DNA from: Alopecurus myosuroides
Lineage: Eukaryota; Streptophyta; Magnoliopsida; Poales; Poaceae
Reading direction: 5' to 3'
Length of the DNA stretch: 64,000 nucleotides
NCBI GenBank assembly: GCA_028641055.1
Contig: CM054060.1
Coordinates: 312,590,949-312,654,948 of the forward strand
Shown here: positions 34,964 through 46,559 of the stretch, piece by piece
Numbering within the stretch: the stretch's first letter is position 1
Layout: every line of letters begins with the position of its first letter
Position numbers and translations under genes: made by a program
The notes under the pieces: model-generated
Database searches by the model: none
The model's input: the letters and a program-made list of their open reading frames with translations, nothing else
Told to the model about the DNA's origin: nothing

Positions 34964-37900
34964 TGTAACACCTGGGGTGTTACCTGTTTGTTTTCTTCTT
35001 GTTTGCATCATCTGCATCCCATAAGCATTGCATCATGTTTTCCAAACCACTCAAAACTTCAAAACAATTTAAACTTTCACACCTTGCTCCAAATTTCCAA
35101 TTTCAAAATTGTAAATTAAACCACTCAATTGTTTTTCAATAATTTGAAGTTGTTTTAATCCAATTGCTTGTTAATAAAACTTTCCCTGTTATCAAAACCC
35201 TAATGGCCAATTGAATTTCAAATAAAATCCTAGTTGATATGATCCAAATTGAGGTTTTAAAAAAAAATTAAGTTCTTGCAAAACAAAATTTCAATAATGT
35301 TTGCATAATGGTTTTGAAACTTATTAAATGGAATCTATTTATTTCCAAAAATTCCCAAAAGCAACCTTATTTGAAAATTCACCCAACCACTTTAAAATTC
35401 CAACTAATAATTCCAATTTTGAGAATAATGCTAACATTGCTTCCATTTTGTTGTTTTGAAAGTAATGAAATTATCTAATGAAATAAAACCCTAAACCCCC
35501 CCCCCCAAAACCTTCTTCCATCTATCTCTCCCTTTGCTTCCATTACAACAAAAAAAAAGGCAAAAAAAAAAATAGAAAGAGAGGAGTGGGGAGACAGGCC
35601 AGCCCACAAGGGGCAGCCCACCTACAACCCAGCCCACCACAGACCGTTCCCAAGCCCAACCCCAATCGCTGTCTTCCTCGTACGGATGCAGACATGCTGT
35701 CGCTGTCGATCCCCCCCATGGACCCCTCCTTGCTCCACCTGCCCCGATCCCCTACAAGTACCATGCCCTAACCCTAGGCCGCACCTCTCTTCCTCCCATC
35801 CTCCATGCCACCGCCGCCATCTTCCATCGCCAACCCCCCTCTCCCTCTGTTCTGAAAAAAGTCGGCAGTCTGCAACCTCACCGGACACCACCTCCTCCCT
35901 CAGCTCCGATCACCCTGGTCACCTCGAGGAGGATCCGTTCCCGGGAATGGAACCAGCGTCCTTCCCTCTCCAAGATCACCGAAGGCATCAAGGTCAGGTA
36001 ATCACTCTAGCTCGCCGATTCCCCCTCTGTAGTCGTCCGTCTGCAGCTATGTGTGTTCGTCAGAACCTCTTCGTGAAGCAGCAGTACGATGCCTGTATCA
36101 TATTCGTTCGGGCCTGGTGCACACGCCCAGCCCGCCCTGCACCTCACTGCTACGCACACCAGCAGCCCCGCTCCTGCCCGATCGCTACCATCCCGGAGCT
36201 CTCTGTTGCAAATCCCAACGGAGGCGAAGAAATCTCCAGTTTTCTTTTGTGCTGTCAGTATCTGAACATGGCATGGTCAAATTCAGTCGCTATGTTGTTA
36301 ATTGTTCATGTTCCGTAAGATGCAAATGCTATCACAGCTTGACGTTGTTCTAGTGGCTAGCCACCTGTATTGCAAACGGGAGATCCTTGGATCAAATTCT
36401 ACCTGAGGCGAAAGCCTACTGCTTTTATTCTTTTTTTCGTTCTGAAGTCTGAACCTGCGTTTCGGAATTCAGTTAAGACCACTGCATGCACCACTTATTC
36501 CGTCAGATCCAAGTGGTATCACAAAACAGCACCATAGCCCAGTGGCACAGGCCTTGTGCGCGAGCCCGACGTCCAGGGATCAAGTCCCCTTCGAGGCAAT
36601 AAGCCTCCTTTTTGCCTTTGTTTCCCGCAGGCACAGTTTCCGAATGTTTCTGTGTTAACTTCAGTTACTGCATCTGACCCTATATGTACTTTCAGTTCTG
36701 TATCTAAACAAACCTCGTGGAGCAGCCCAGTGGCTAGTGCCTTACTCTTTCCCATCCAACCAGCCCAAGTTCGAATCCCACGGGCAGCACCCTATTTCTT
36801 TTGCCATTGCTTTTCCCTAAAATGCTACTATTTTTGTAAATGCTATAACTTTGTCATGTTAACTCCAAATCATAAACTTTAAATATGTTTATTGTTCAAA
36901 ATTAAATTGTCTATCCAACTATGCCATTTGTTCACTGTTTTGAAAACTCCAAATGCATTTAAAATTCAAATTTGAATAATTCAATTGTAATTTGCAACAA
37001 TTCATAAATAATTCATACTATTTCCAAATAAGGCAAATAAAATATGTTTTCCATACCATTTTGAATAACCTTTTCAAATATAAATTTTGTTTCATGGTTT
37101 GAATAATTTAAATTGCCTAAATACTTTAATACTTGTTTAATTCATTTAAATTTGATAAAATCATAACTTGCTCAAAATAAAATAATTTTGAACATGCAAA
37201 ATATGTTTTCAAACCATCAAAGTGTGAACTTTTCAAATGTGAATTTGAATTTATGCTTTGAACAAATAAAATTCAAATAATCTTTCCCACTTGAATTAAA
37301 TTCAATTAAAACTTGTTTAATATTGTTTAATTCATAATAAATTCATCCTAATTCAAATTTCAATATTTGAAACATGTAATCCAACTAAAATTTGATGTTC
37401 TTTTCAAATACAAATTTTGTTAATTGTTTTGAACACTTTAACTTGATGAAAACAACAATTGCTTGTGTGACATGTTTAAGTAACCAAACTTTCCAATCTT
37501 AACCAATATTTTCCAAACTTGTTAAACCTTATTTCCAATTGATTCTATTGTTGTTATTTTGTTGTTTTCCTCATCCATGCATCATGCTAATCCACCTTCA
37601 TCTGTTGATTAGTTGGAAAACAAATAATCTAACCAAAATTCATGGGCTGTTCATATGCAACTCAAATTTGCCTATGGGTTCATTTAAATATGTTTATCTT
37701 GTCAACTAGTTTATTTCTATGCATCAATTAAATTGTCATGCATCCATATCTTGATCATGCTGGATCTTTTGCCGTAGTAGTAATTGTTGCATCCCGTTGT
37801 TTGTTCGAGGTTCGTTGCTTCTTCCCGGATAGGACGTTGAGATGATGTGAGCAACGACAAGTTCTGCTACCTCGCGGGATCTCAGGCAAGTATACTCACT

Positions 37901-39432
37901 TGCTGCCATATGGCTGCCTTTCATCACTGGTTACCGATTCTTTCCGTTGTTCTTTTCTGCTAGCCTTAGTAGTAGTTGTTTCTGTTACGAACCTATCACA
38001 TGAATCCTTAACCCTGATATTGCCTCACCTCCACACCTATAACCATTGCTTGTGCCCGTGTCTCACTAGCATGCTTAGGTTGTTTTGCTCGAGTCTGTTA
38101 CCCGTTACTCTCTGTTGTTACTTCTAATGTTCTGGGGGCTCGATGTTAATCAATCAACCTGTTATTAATAATATGCTGATAAGGCACCGGCAGGAGGCCC
38201 TAAGTGGTTTTGAGGCCTGCTAGTGTCGACCCTAATAGGAAAAGGGTCTTGTCTACTGATCCATGATGAGCGTGCTCACCGCATCCGGGTGGTAGTATGG
38301 GACCCCCCTCGACTTAGACCTGATCTGCAGCTTGTCCGAAGAGCCACACTTAGTTCGGGTGTTCCATTTGCTCCTTGCATAATGGGTTGATCACCCATGG
38401 TTACTTATGATGATGATGATGCATATAGGGCGAGGCCTGTGGTGCCGGGGGGTGTGGTTTTCACCCCTGCGCTTAGCGGACTGGCCGGGACCTTATAGCT
38501 CCGTGGCTCCTAGGATGGGTTGTAGAGATGGTTTGGGTCGTGTCAAGCCAACCTGAGTTTTAGTTGGTGGCTTGAGTGTGTACGGGTACTGGAGCACACC
38601 CTGCAGGGATAAATCTTCTCGAGAAGCCGTGTTGTCCGCGGTTATGTGACGACTTGGTGAAAGTACTGGCTAACAAGTACTCAGACAACTTACACCTAAT
38701 GATAATAACTTGACTAGTAATAGTCTTATTGACACAACAACCTGATCCATTAATCATTAATCCAACTGTGTGAGTTATCCTCGGATTGCTTCTTTGGATA
38801 AGGGGCGAGATCCAGGATGGGTTTGTTTGGAATTACTTTCAGTTGGTTACGATACTCGATCTTATCTCCTTTCTGTTAGCCGGAAGTTGTAGTATCTCTC
38901 TGTAGTTGGTTAGTGCAGCCTGCTGTCGCTTATTTGCATTAACCCCCTTCCTTTCCGTTGATCCTAAAGTATTTGTACCTTGTGATGACTGGCTACGCCG
39001 GTATGTTGTGAGTATGGGTTTTATCCCCCTTGCCAGTACTTAACCGTACTGACCCACGAATCTCTTTCGTGGCTGCAAAATCCAAATTGCAGTCAAACAG
39101 GTTTGAAGTCTGACGACGTTAGCTTGGGAATCCCTCCGGTTTGGCCTGGGCAGGGATTGGACGCCTTCGGTTATCTTCAGGACTCTTAGTCCAATTTGTA
39201 TCTTGTCCGTAGCCGGACGTTTGTTTCTTCCGCTGTTATTTTGGATCTTTGTATTGTATCAGTTGTGTCCTTGACCCGTTTGAGTCATCTTGTATCTATC
39301 TGTTTCTGTTGTAATTGTGGAATATTCGTGAACTGTTGTAATGTTATCACAAGTGGCAACCTGGAATCGGTTATTATGCGGATTTGGCGGGAATGCTGAA
39401 ATCTGCATAGTGCCCGATCTCGGGGCGTCACA
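34964..39432 (+). repeat. E5 3' LTR
   Basis: This is a near-identical copy of 30019-34488 at an offset of about 4,944 bp. It includes all three tRNA-like modules. All open frames inside it are repeats of those in the other LTR and are not genes. Confidence 0.92.
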
Positions 39433-39437
39433 ATGTC

Positions 39438-40544
39438 CATGCCCCAAACAGCGAACGGCCAGGTTAATGGGATTGTTTGCAACTCCATAGCCGGCACATG
39501 GATTTGGCGAGCGTACCTTTGACATCCATCGCACCTTGCCACCAAGCGTTCCGCGTATGCTAAGGCTGTGAGCCAAAAGAAACCGTGCCGATATGCTTTG
39601 GCCACAAGGGACCTTGTGGATGCATGATGCCCACAGTCACCTTCATGGATCTCTTTCAGGATCTGCCGGCCTTCTTCTGGTGCTACACAGCGCAAAAAGA
39701 CTCCTACTGCACTCCTTTTATATAACTCGGCATTGATGATTGAATATCCCTTTGCTCGTCTCAGAATTTGCCTTGCTAAAACTTCCTGTGGTGGTAACTC
39801 GCCCCGTGATAAATAAGCTAAAAACAGCTCTGTCCACTCAGGAACTGCACGTACCGTGGCCACAAGCTCTAAATCCGGGTCTTGGTTAGCCACCTCTTCC
39901 TCAGACTCGGTTTTAACAGATGGCCGCCATAGCTCGTCCAGGAAAACATTTGGTGGAACCGGCTCTCTGCGCGAGCCGAGTCTTGCGAGTGCATCTGCTG
40001 CCTCGTTCTTTCGCCTGTCAATATGCTCCACCTCATACCCGGAAAAACACCCGGCAACCCTGTCCACCTCTCTGCGATATGCTGCCATAGTTGCATCCTT
40101 CCTATCCCAGGTTCCTGAGACCTGCTGCACCACAAGATCCGAATCTCCATAGCATCGTATCCGCCTGATGTTCATCTCCTTGGATATTCTCAATCCGTGT
40201 AATAATGCCTCATACTCGGCCACATTGTTGGAGCAATCAAAGTGAATTTGCAACGCGTAGCTCAATTTATCTCCTTTGGGTGATGTAAGTACCACCCCAG
40301 CTCCTGATCCCTCGTACTGTTTGGAACCATCAAAGTGCATTACCCAAGACTCGGAACTTGGAGTCATTGTTGGCATGCTTGTGTGAGTCCAATCATTGAT
40401 GAAATCGACTAAAGCTTGGGACTTGATTGCTGACCTGGGCTCATAGTTGATATGATAATCTCCCATCTCATTGGCCCACTTGGCTATTCTGCCTGTTGCA
40501 TCTGAGTTTCTGATAATATCCGACATTGGAATAGAGCTAACCAC
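39438..40544 (-). pseudogene. E4 RNase H and integrase N-terminal part, cut by E5
   Basis: RNase H removes the RNA strand during cDNA synthesis. On the minus strand, after a connection segment, the RNase H shows its acidic residues in MHFDGSKQYEGSGAG (Asp), NVAEYEALLHGL (Glu), CYGDSDLVVQ (Asp) and NEAADALARLG (Asp). This is the additional RNase H of Tat elements. The integrase zinc finger follows: HH in GDCGHHAST and the CxxC in RCDGCQRY. The frame reaches WGMD at the E5 junction; that Asp is the first catalytic residue. The open frame runs on into E5 LTR to 39285 by chance. A TAG near 40560 separates it from RT. Confidence 0.88.
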
Positions 40545-41516
40545 TATTATGGGGTGTTCCTAAAAATATGGTTTCAATTTCCGGCTGGCCATGAAGACCC
40601 CGAAAACCAACTTCTGCCAGTGTGGATAACGCTGCTTTGCTTCCGATAATACCTCGCTTACGTAGTAACCGGCCTCTGTACCGGGTGATCTTTTCCATCC
40701 TCTTTACGCTCAACAACAACCACTGCGCTAACCGCCCGGGGCCCAGCCGCAATATATAGTAACATGGGCTCCTTAGGACCCGGAGCTGCTAAGACTGGTG
40801 CCTCAGACAATTCCTTCTTTAGTGCCTCGAACGCCTCATCCGCCTCTTGGTCCCAAACGAACTTGTCGGATTTCCTCATGAGCCGGTATAATAGGATTGC
40901 CTTCTCCCCGAGTCTAGATATGAACCGGCTTAGTGCTGCAACGCATCCTGTGAGTTTTTGAACATGCTTCAAATTTTCCGGCTTTCTCAGACTCTGGATG
41001 GCTTTGATCTTGTCCGGGTTTGCCTCGATTCCTCTCTCGGAAACAATGAATCCGAGTAATTTTCCTGCTGGAACTCCAAACACGCACTTTGTAGGGTTAA
41101 GTTTCATCTGATACCTTCTCAAATTCTTGAATGTTTCCTTTATATCATCAATAAATGTTTCCGCTTTCCTGGTCTTGATCACCACATCATCCACATAAGC
41201 GTGAACGTTGCGTCCAATCTGATCCTCGAAGCACTTCTGTATGCATCTCTGGTAAGTTGCACCAGCATTCTTTAGCCCAAAAGTCATGGTTTTGTAACAA
41301 AAAGCCCCAAAGGGGGTTATAAACGATGTTTTCTCCCAATCTTCCTTCTTGAGCTTGATCTGGTGATACCCGGAATATGCATCCAGGAAACATAATAGGT
41401 CACTTCCAGCCACTGCATCTATGATCTGATCTATCCTTGGAAGGGCAAATGGATCCTTTGGGCAGTGCTTGTTGAGACTCGTGTAATCTATGCGCATCCT
41501 CCACTCGTTACTCTTT
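40545..41516 (-). pseudogene. E4 reverse transcriptase, frameshifted
   Basis: RT copies the element RNA into DNA. On the minus strand 41497-40658 gives RIDYTSLNKHCPKDPFALPR, the LDAYSGYHQI motif, FGLKNAGATYQR and the catalytic YVDD in HAYVDDVVIK, then the thumb and the start of the first RNase H (AVSAVVVVERKEDG). A one-base shift near 41516, in an A-run, separates it from its N-terminal part; another near 40677 and a stop near 40560 separate it from the downstream RNase H. Confidence 0.9.
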
Positions 41517-42330
41517 TTAGTACTAGAACCGGATTTGCTAGCAAATCCGGGTGAAATACCTCCATGATAAAGCCGGCTGCCAATAGCCGGGCAATTTCTT
41601 CTCCTATAGCTTTTCTTCTCTCCTCATTCATTTTTCTCAGGCCCTGTTTCACAGGCCGAGACTTAGGATCGACGTGTAAACTGTGCTCAGCCAACTCGGT
41701 CGGGATACCTGGCATATCACTGGGCGTCCAAGCGAAAACATCTTTATTTCCGCGAATGAACTCAATGAGCGCCTCTTCTTGCTTACTGTCTAGGTTAGAT
41801 CCTATAGCAAATTGCTTGGAGGGATCACCTTCAACAAAAGCCACCATTTTTGTGTCCTGTGCCGCCTTGAATTTTGCTCTCTCATCCTCCGTATTCGCCT
41901 CTTTAACGCTGTTCTGTCATCCGGGTCTACTTGAGACCGGTAATACTTGAGCTCTTCCTTTCTACAAGCTTGTTCCGCCATTGCCGCGTCTCCTTCGTCG
42001 CACTCAGCCGCTATAACCCGGCTCCCATGGATGGTGATGGTCTGCTTGGGACCCGGGATTTTTAGCTGTAGGTATACGTAACACGGCCTGGCCATGAACT
42101 TGGCGTAAGCCGGCCTTCCAAACAACGCGTGATAGGGGCTGCGCAACTTTACCACCTCAAACGTGAGCCACTCCACTCGGAAATTATCCTTTGATTCTCC
42201 AAAAGCGACCTCCAATGTAATCTTCCCTTCGGGGCACGCCGAGTGACCCGGTACGATCCCGTGAAAAACCGTCGAACTTTTCTTAGCTGGGACTCCTTGA
42301 GGCCCATGCGTAGGAAAGTTTCCCAATATA
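41517..42330 (-). pseudogene. E4 protease end and RT N-terminal region, frameshifted
   Basis: After the protease active site (in the gag frame, near 42350) the coding frame shifts near 42330. 42326-41900 continues the protease fold with ITLEVAFGES and YHALFGRPAYAKFMARPCYV, typical of Tat elements. It shifts again near 41895, where 41847-41517 gives FAWTPSDMPGIPTELAEHSL and the RT start, with NPVLVLK just before the next shift. Confidence 0.85.
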
Positions 42331-45160
42331 GGATATTGATGCTACTTCCGCCATCCATTAACACCTTTTTCAACTCATAACCATTAACCTGTGGCGCAAC
42401 CACCAATGCTAAGACTCCCGGGTGTTCTATTCTTTCCGGGTGATCCTTTCTGCTCCATGTCACCTCTTGATCCGACCATCTCAGGTATCTCGGGAGAGCC
42501 GAGGAAACCGAGTTTACTGCCTTTTTGAGTATCTTTCTATCCTTGTTAGAAGTTCCTGTGGTGTGAACGTGGTACTGGCCCAATTGCTTGGGGTTGGCCT
42601 GGAAACCTCCAGCTCCTCCCTGATTATTACCCGGATTACCACCTCCTGGGTTGCCTGCTGGGGGTGGGTCGTTACCCGGGTTACCACCCGGACCTGGTCC
42701 TGCTCCCCGGCCTGCACCTCGCATTGCCTTCTGTATTTCCTCATTCTTCCATCTCTGTAAATCCACGCACTGTTCCAGCGAATGATTGGCCGGCCTGCCG
42801 TTCCTGCTATGGCGCGGACAGGGCATCCCGAAGGCCTCTATATGGTTAGCCGTCCTTTGCGTTCCTTGGTAATTTCCTCCATTAAAGTTTCCTCCGTTGA
42901 AATTTCCTTCTGCTCTGGGTCTTGCAAACCCGGCCTCCGTGTTGGCGACAAACTCGGAACTTCCCTCGTACGGGCGCTTATTCTGGTTGTTTCCATTATT
43001 TCCTCCATTGTTACCCGGCGCAGATCCATTGCCGGGTCTTCCATTGTTGCTTGCGTTAGCTTTGGCTTTCTTGTCATCAACATCCTCCTCTGTTGTATCC
43101 GTAGCGGCGTGCTTGTTGCACGCGTCCATCAACTCTCCCATAGTAACCTCCGAAGCATTCCGACTAGATTTCATGCGTGTTAGCTTTTGCACTAGGGGTA
43201 TGTACTTGCATGTTTTAGCCATAGCCTGTAGCGCATCCTTTGGCTGAATATCTGTAGACGAGTGAAGTATTTCCATAACCCGGCGCACCCAACTGCGCGC
43301 CGACTCACCTTTCTTCTGGACACATCGTTCTAGATCATCGATTGTGAATAATTTCCTGCACGTCCCATGGAAGTGCTTGATAAATGCAACTTTCAGCTCA
43401 CTCCACGAATTGATGGATTTTTCTGGTAAATTATTGAACCATAACTTTGCTGCTCCCTCCGACATGATTAAGTACATGAACTTGGCTTGAAGATTTTCAG
43501 ATGCGTTGCGAATCGACATGGCCATCTCGTAGTTGCTCAACCAGGTTTCTGGATCCATAGTAGGCTCATAGTTCACCACTTTACCCGGTTCCTTGAACTT
43601 ATCCGGGTAGGGCTCAGCTCTGATGGCGTCCGACAAACACTTGGGCCCGGCTAAAATTGCCGGTACTGGCCTTACCCGGAAAACATGCGATCTGGCGACA
43701 GGTGCGGCCGGGGGTGCAACCACTACCGGCCCTCGTACCGCAGACCCGGCTGCTGCGCGCCTGGCTCGAGAACTGTCCATGATAGCTTGGGCGGCTGATA
43801 CTGCGGGTGTCGCTGGTCTACGGGGAGGAGGCGGCATTTGCTGCTGCTCTGCCCTCCGCCGTGCTGAGCTCGTCTGAATATTACCGGTGTTTCCGTTATG
43901 CCGGCTAACATACGGCGTTCCATGCATTCCACTCCTATTATCCGGGTAATTGACTTGGTGAGACACTGCTGTGCGCAATAAATCTATCGCCCGCCGGGTC
44001 TCCTCCGCATGGGGTGACTCTCTTACGGGGATGCTATCCAATGCCAATGTTGCTGCATATACATTATCCATGGGGTTGCTGAAGTGACCTGGTGGTGTAC
44101 GAAATCGTGATGGTGGTGGTGGTGGTGCTGTGTTGCCAACAGCAGCCCCTGTCTGCAACGTGGGTAATCCGGCTTGTACGTTTGCCGGTTGTCCTCCTCT
44201 GGTCGCAGGCTGATGTACAGTTTCCTGATTCATAGTTGGAATTGGTTGATCTTGTGGTGTGATGAATAGCGTGGCCGGGTTTAGAATTCCACCCGTTGCC
44301 GGTAATCTCGTCTGGTATCTCTGATGCATCCTGGTCGACTCAACCCGGAGCCGGTTCTCCAATGCCTCCAGCTCATGTTGGCGCGTGGCTACCCCTTGCT
44401 TCTCTGCTTCCACATCTCTCCTTTGTTGCACCAACGCACGGCGGGCTACATCCAGATCCCTGGCCCGCGCCGTGGCGTTTTCCGGGGTTACCACCGTAGC
44501 TAGCACCGTGGGATCCAAGATCAAATTGTTACTGAATAGGGCCGGGTGTTGTGGGTTGGAAGGACCCGCCCCTGGCGTTCTGCTCGCCATAAACCCGAAC
44601 ATATTCCTCTGTAATTCACTTTCCGGGGTGTTGCTGGTGACTGAAGCCGACTCTCCGTCAACCCGGGCTATGATCGGATTTCCATCAACCGGACTTTGTT
44701 GCTGAGCCAGTGCTCGTGCTGCTCCGACCGCGGCCGTGGTCATGTCCCCCTGATTGAGATTGGTTGCAGGGGCCGTGTAGACCGCGACCTGGCGCGCGAT
44801 GCCTGGTGAAGACTCGTATTCCTCTTCATCACAGCTATCCTCCTCGTACCGGTCCTCCAGCAGGTGCAGGATAGACTCGGTATCATCTTCTCTCATGACC
44901 CGGCCACGCGGGGTCCATGCCGGCTCCTCCGGCTGTTCCCTCTTCGTGGTGGGCTCTTCTATCGAATCTACCGTCCCGACCGATTCTTCTCCATCCGACT
45001 GAACGCAGGTTGCTCCTCCTGACACAGAATCATATCCGAAATTGTCAGGGATTGAACCGGACGTACGTACCATGCCAATGAAGACGTTGACCCGGCCGAT
45101 TGTGACGACAAATCCGGATTCCAGCAGATCCGACTCTGGCCCCCAGCCAAAATCATCCAC
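42149..45160 (-). CDS. E4 gag with start of protease
   Basis: This is the longest frame in the window, 1,003 codons. It starts 100 bp after the primer site. Parts: an acidic N-terminal region (to ~120); a long Ala/Gln/Pro-rich region with a coiled coil near 240-290 (RDVEAEKQGVATRQHELEAL); the gag core near 525-690 (WLSNYEMAMSIRN, AAKLWFNNLP, SWSELKVAFIKHF); a Gly/Asn-rich linker; a CxxH-x8-HxxxxC zinc-knuckle-like motif near 775 (CPRHSRNGRPANHSLEQC); a second Gly/Pro-rich linker; and the protease active site near 930 (LMDGGSSINILYWETF). The last ~60 residues after the shift near 42330 are out of frame. Gag itself may be intact. Confidence 0.88.
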   Translation of the reverse strand: MDDFGWGPESDLLESGFVVTIGRVNVFIGMVRTSGSIPDNFGYDSVSGGATCVQSDGEESVGTVDSIEEPTTKREQPEEPAWTPRGRVMREDDTESILHLLEDRYEEDSCDEEEYESSPGIARQVAVYTAPATNLNQGDMTTAAVGAARALAQQQSPVDGNPIIARVDGESASVTSNTPESELQRNMFGFMASRTPGAGPSNPQHPALFSNNLILDPTVLATVVTPENATARARDLDVARRALVQQRRDVEAEKQGVATRQHELEALENRLRVESTRMHQRYQTRLPATGGILNPATLFITPQDQPIPTMNQETVHQPATRGGQPANVQAGLPTLQTGAAVGNTAPPPPPSRFRTPPGHFSNPMDNVYAATLALDSIPVRESPHAEETRRAIDLLRTAVSHQVNYPDNRSGMHGTPYVSRHNGNTGNIQTSSARRRAEQQQMPPPPRRPATPAVSAAQAIMDSSRARRAAAGSAVRGPVVVAPPAAPVARSHVFRVRPVPAILAGPKCLSDAIRAEPYPDKFKEPGKVVNYEPTMDPETWLSNYEMAMSIRNASENLQAKFMYLIMSEGAAKLWFNNLPEKSINSWSELKVAFIKHFHGTCRKLFTIDDLERCVQKKGESARSWVRRVMEILHSSTDIQPKDALQAMAKTCKYIPLVQKLTRMKSSRNASEVTMGELMDACNKHAATDTTEEDVDDKKAKANASNNGRPGNGSAPGNNGGNNGNNQNKRPYEGSSEFVANTEAGFARPRAEGNFNGGNFNGGNYQGTQRTANHIEAFGMPCPRHSRNGRPANHSLEQCVDLQRWKNEEIQKAMRGAGRGAGPGPGGNPGNDPPPAGNPGGGNPGNNQGGAGGFQANPKQLGQYHVHTTGTSNKDRKILKKAVNSVSSALPRYLRWSDQEVTWSRKDHPERIEHPGVLALVVAPQVNGYELKKVLMDGGSSINILYWETFLRMGLKESQLRKVRRFFTGSYRVTRRAPKGRLHWRSLLENQRIISEWSGSRLRW

Positions 45161-45260
45161 CAGCTTCTCTCCTTCGGGGGTTGGTGTAGATCTCGCCGAT
45201 GACGAGGTTCTTCATTTTCTCCCGAGCTTCTCCCGTGATGTAAACACCTTTGGACGCAGG

Positions 45261-45279
45261 CCCCACGGTGGGCGCCAAC
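45261..45279 (-). promoter_or_regulatory. E4 primer-binding site
   Basis: Next to the LTR, the minus strand reads GTTGGCGCCCACCGTGGGG. The TGGCGCC core fits the same tRNA end as in E2 and E3, and this longer string is common in grass Tat-type elements. Confidence 0.75.
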
Positions 45280-45740
45280 TGTCGTGGGATAATCACGGCA
45301 GACGTTACCAGGGGTAACTTATCTTGGCGTATTTCGACTCTGGCGTTTGGGAGAGGGTTTTGCTCAGGGGAAATCATGCTGACAATCGATCTGGTAGCTC
45401 TAGCAATCAAGTCGCCGAGTCTCCGATCTAGGGTTACAATCTCAGCTCTCGTGTTACAGGGGATACTCGAATAACTAGTAAAACTCGTGTTAGTCCAATC
45501 CTGGGAGCCGGTTTATATAATACCCGGCACCCTGGCTTCCTATCCAAGGCGTACTCAGAGTCCTACCCGGTCACCGCATACAAACCCTAAGTTTCCTTAT
45601 CGAAACCCACAATCCGGGTTACGAAGCCTACACTCCTGGGCCTTCTGGAAACTCCCTTTCCTCAAGCCGGGTCTTGCGCAGCTCCCTTTGGGCCGAGTCA
45701 CACCTTGATGTTAGCCTACCGGGTTATCATCCCTCCATCA
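45280..45740 (-). repeat. E4 5' LTR
   Basis: This is the right copy of the 461 bp LTR. It differs from the left by about 11 substitutions and no indel that I can see. It ends at the GATCA duplication, after which the E3 protease frame resumes. Confidence 0.92.
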
Positions 45741-45745
45741 GATCA

Positions 45746-46559
45746 TATTGCTGAGAATACAAGTGAGCATGTCCCTACTAGCTTAGAAGAAACTTTGAAT
45801 GAAATAGTGAAGTACCCTGAATATTTACTTCCATATATGTCTTATCTTGCTAGCAAAGATGAAATTAGTCCTCATGAATCAAGCATGCTAGCTAAATTAG
45901 AGAGTAAAGTAGAGGAAATTATGATGCTTACTGAAATTAAGGATCCATTGCTTGATTTAGAAAAAAGTAGCTTGCAAGAACTTATTGCTACTCTACAAAA
46001 ATTTGCTAGTGATCCCACTATAAATGTTAATCAACCTGGCTTTGGATCTTATATTGCTAATCATGTCTTGCAAGAAAAAATTGCTACGTACAAGAATGAG
46101 GCCATGATACCTCCTAAGCTTGGGGATGCATGGATCCCCAAGGTGCTAGTTTCAATTGGAAAAGAAATTCACCATGCTATGTTAGATCTAGGTTCTAGTG
46201 TATCGGTACTCTCTAAAGAATTATATGAATTGCTAGAACTAGAAAATTTAGAAAAGTGCTCAAGTGAATTTGTCCTTGCTGATAAATCTACTAAACATGC
46301 TATAGGACAAGTAAAAGATGTTATGATTGAATTGCACATGACTTTTGTACCCGTTGATTTCATTATTATGGATATGGGGGATAAATCCCCTAGTCCTATT
46401 ATTTTGGGTAGACCTTTTCTTCGTACTACAGGTGCAATCATAGACTCCAAGGAAGGGAATGTCAAGTTTCAGTTCCCTCACAAGAAAAGAATGGAGCACT
46501 TCCCAAGGAAGAGGGGCACGCTGAAGAACAAGCTCCCTCATGAGCTTTATCCCTCTTGA
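45746..46559 (+). pseudogene. E3 protease (gag-pro end), separated from gag by E4
   Basis: Retropepsin cleaves the element's polyprotein. The frame resumes right after the E4 duplication. It contains an acidic linker, the active site in HHAMLDLGSSVSVLSKELYE (46170-46230) and the C-terminal block PIILGRPFLRTTGAIIDSK (46395-46450). It ends HELYPS at 46559. The catalytic block reads DLGSS, as in many Athila-type proteases. No RT follows, so the E3 polyprotein ends with the protease. Confidence 0.88.

Larger units (their letters stand above)
30019..39432 (+). mobile_element. E5: LARD-type non-autonomous LTR retrotransposon
   Basis: Two LTRs of 4,470 and 4,469 bp (30019-34488 and 34964-39432) start TGTAACACC and end GGCGTCACA, and are flanked by ATGTC (30014-30018 and 39433-39437). 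The interior is only 475 bp and codes for nothing recognisable. A TGGTATCAGAGC primer site sits 2 bp after the left LTR. The LTRs differ at about 15 positions by eye plus homopolymer lengths, well under 1%, making this the youngest insertion here. Large LTRs with an almost empty interior define LARDs; which autonomous family moved it is unknown. Confidence 0.92.
23280..45740 (-). mobile_element. E4: Tat-lineage Gypsy element, interrupted by E5
   Basis: Two 461 bp LTRs (23280-23740 and 45280-45740) start TGTCGTGGG and end CCTCCATCA on the plus strand. The duplication GATCA (23275-23279 and 45741-45745) flanks it. Gag, protease, RT, RNase H and integrase lie on the minus strand from 45160 down to 29137, so the right LTR is the 5' LTR. 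The RNase H with HFDGSKQ and GDSDLVV blocks, next to RT remnants, is the additional RNase H of the Tat lineage. About 11 differences between the LTRs (~2.4%) suggest insertion within roughly the last million years at usual grass rates. Confidence 0.93.

Noticed and set aside
42422..44705. Plus-strand frames of up to 133 codons opposite E4 gag
   Set aside because: They are antisense shadows of the gag frame and show no family signature.
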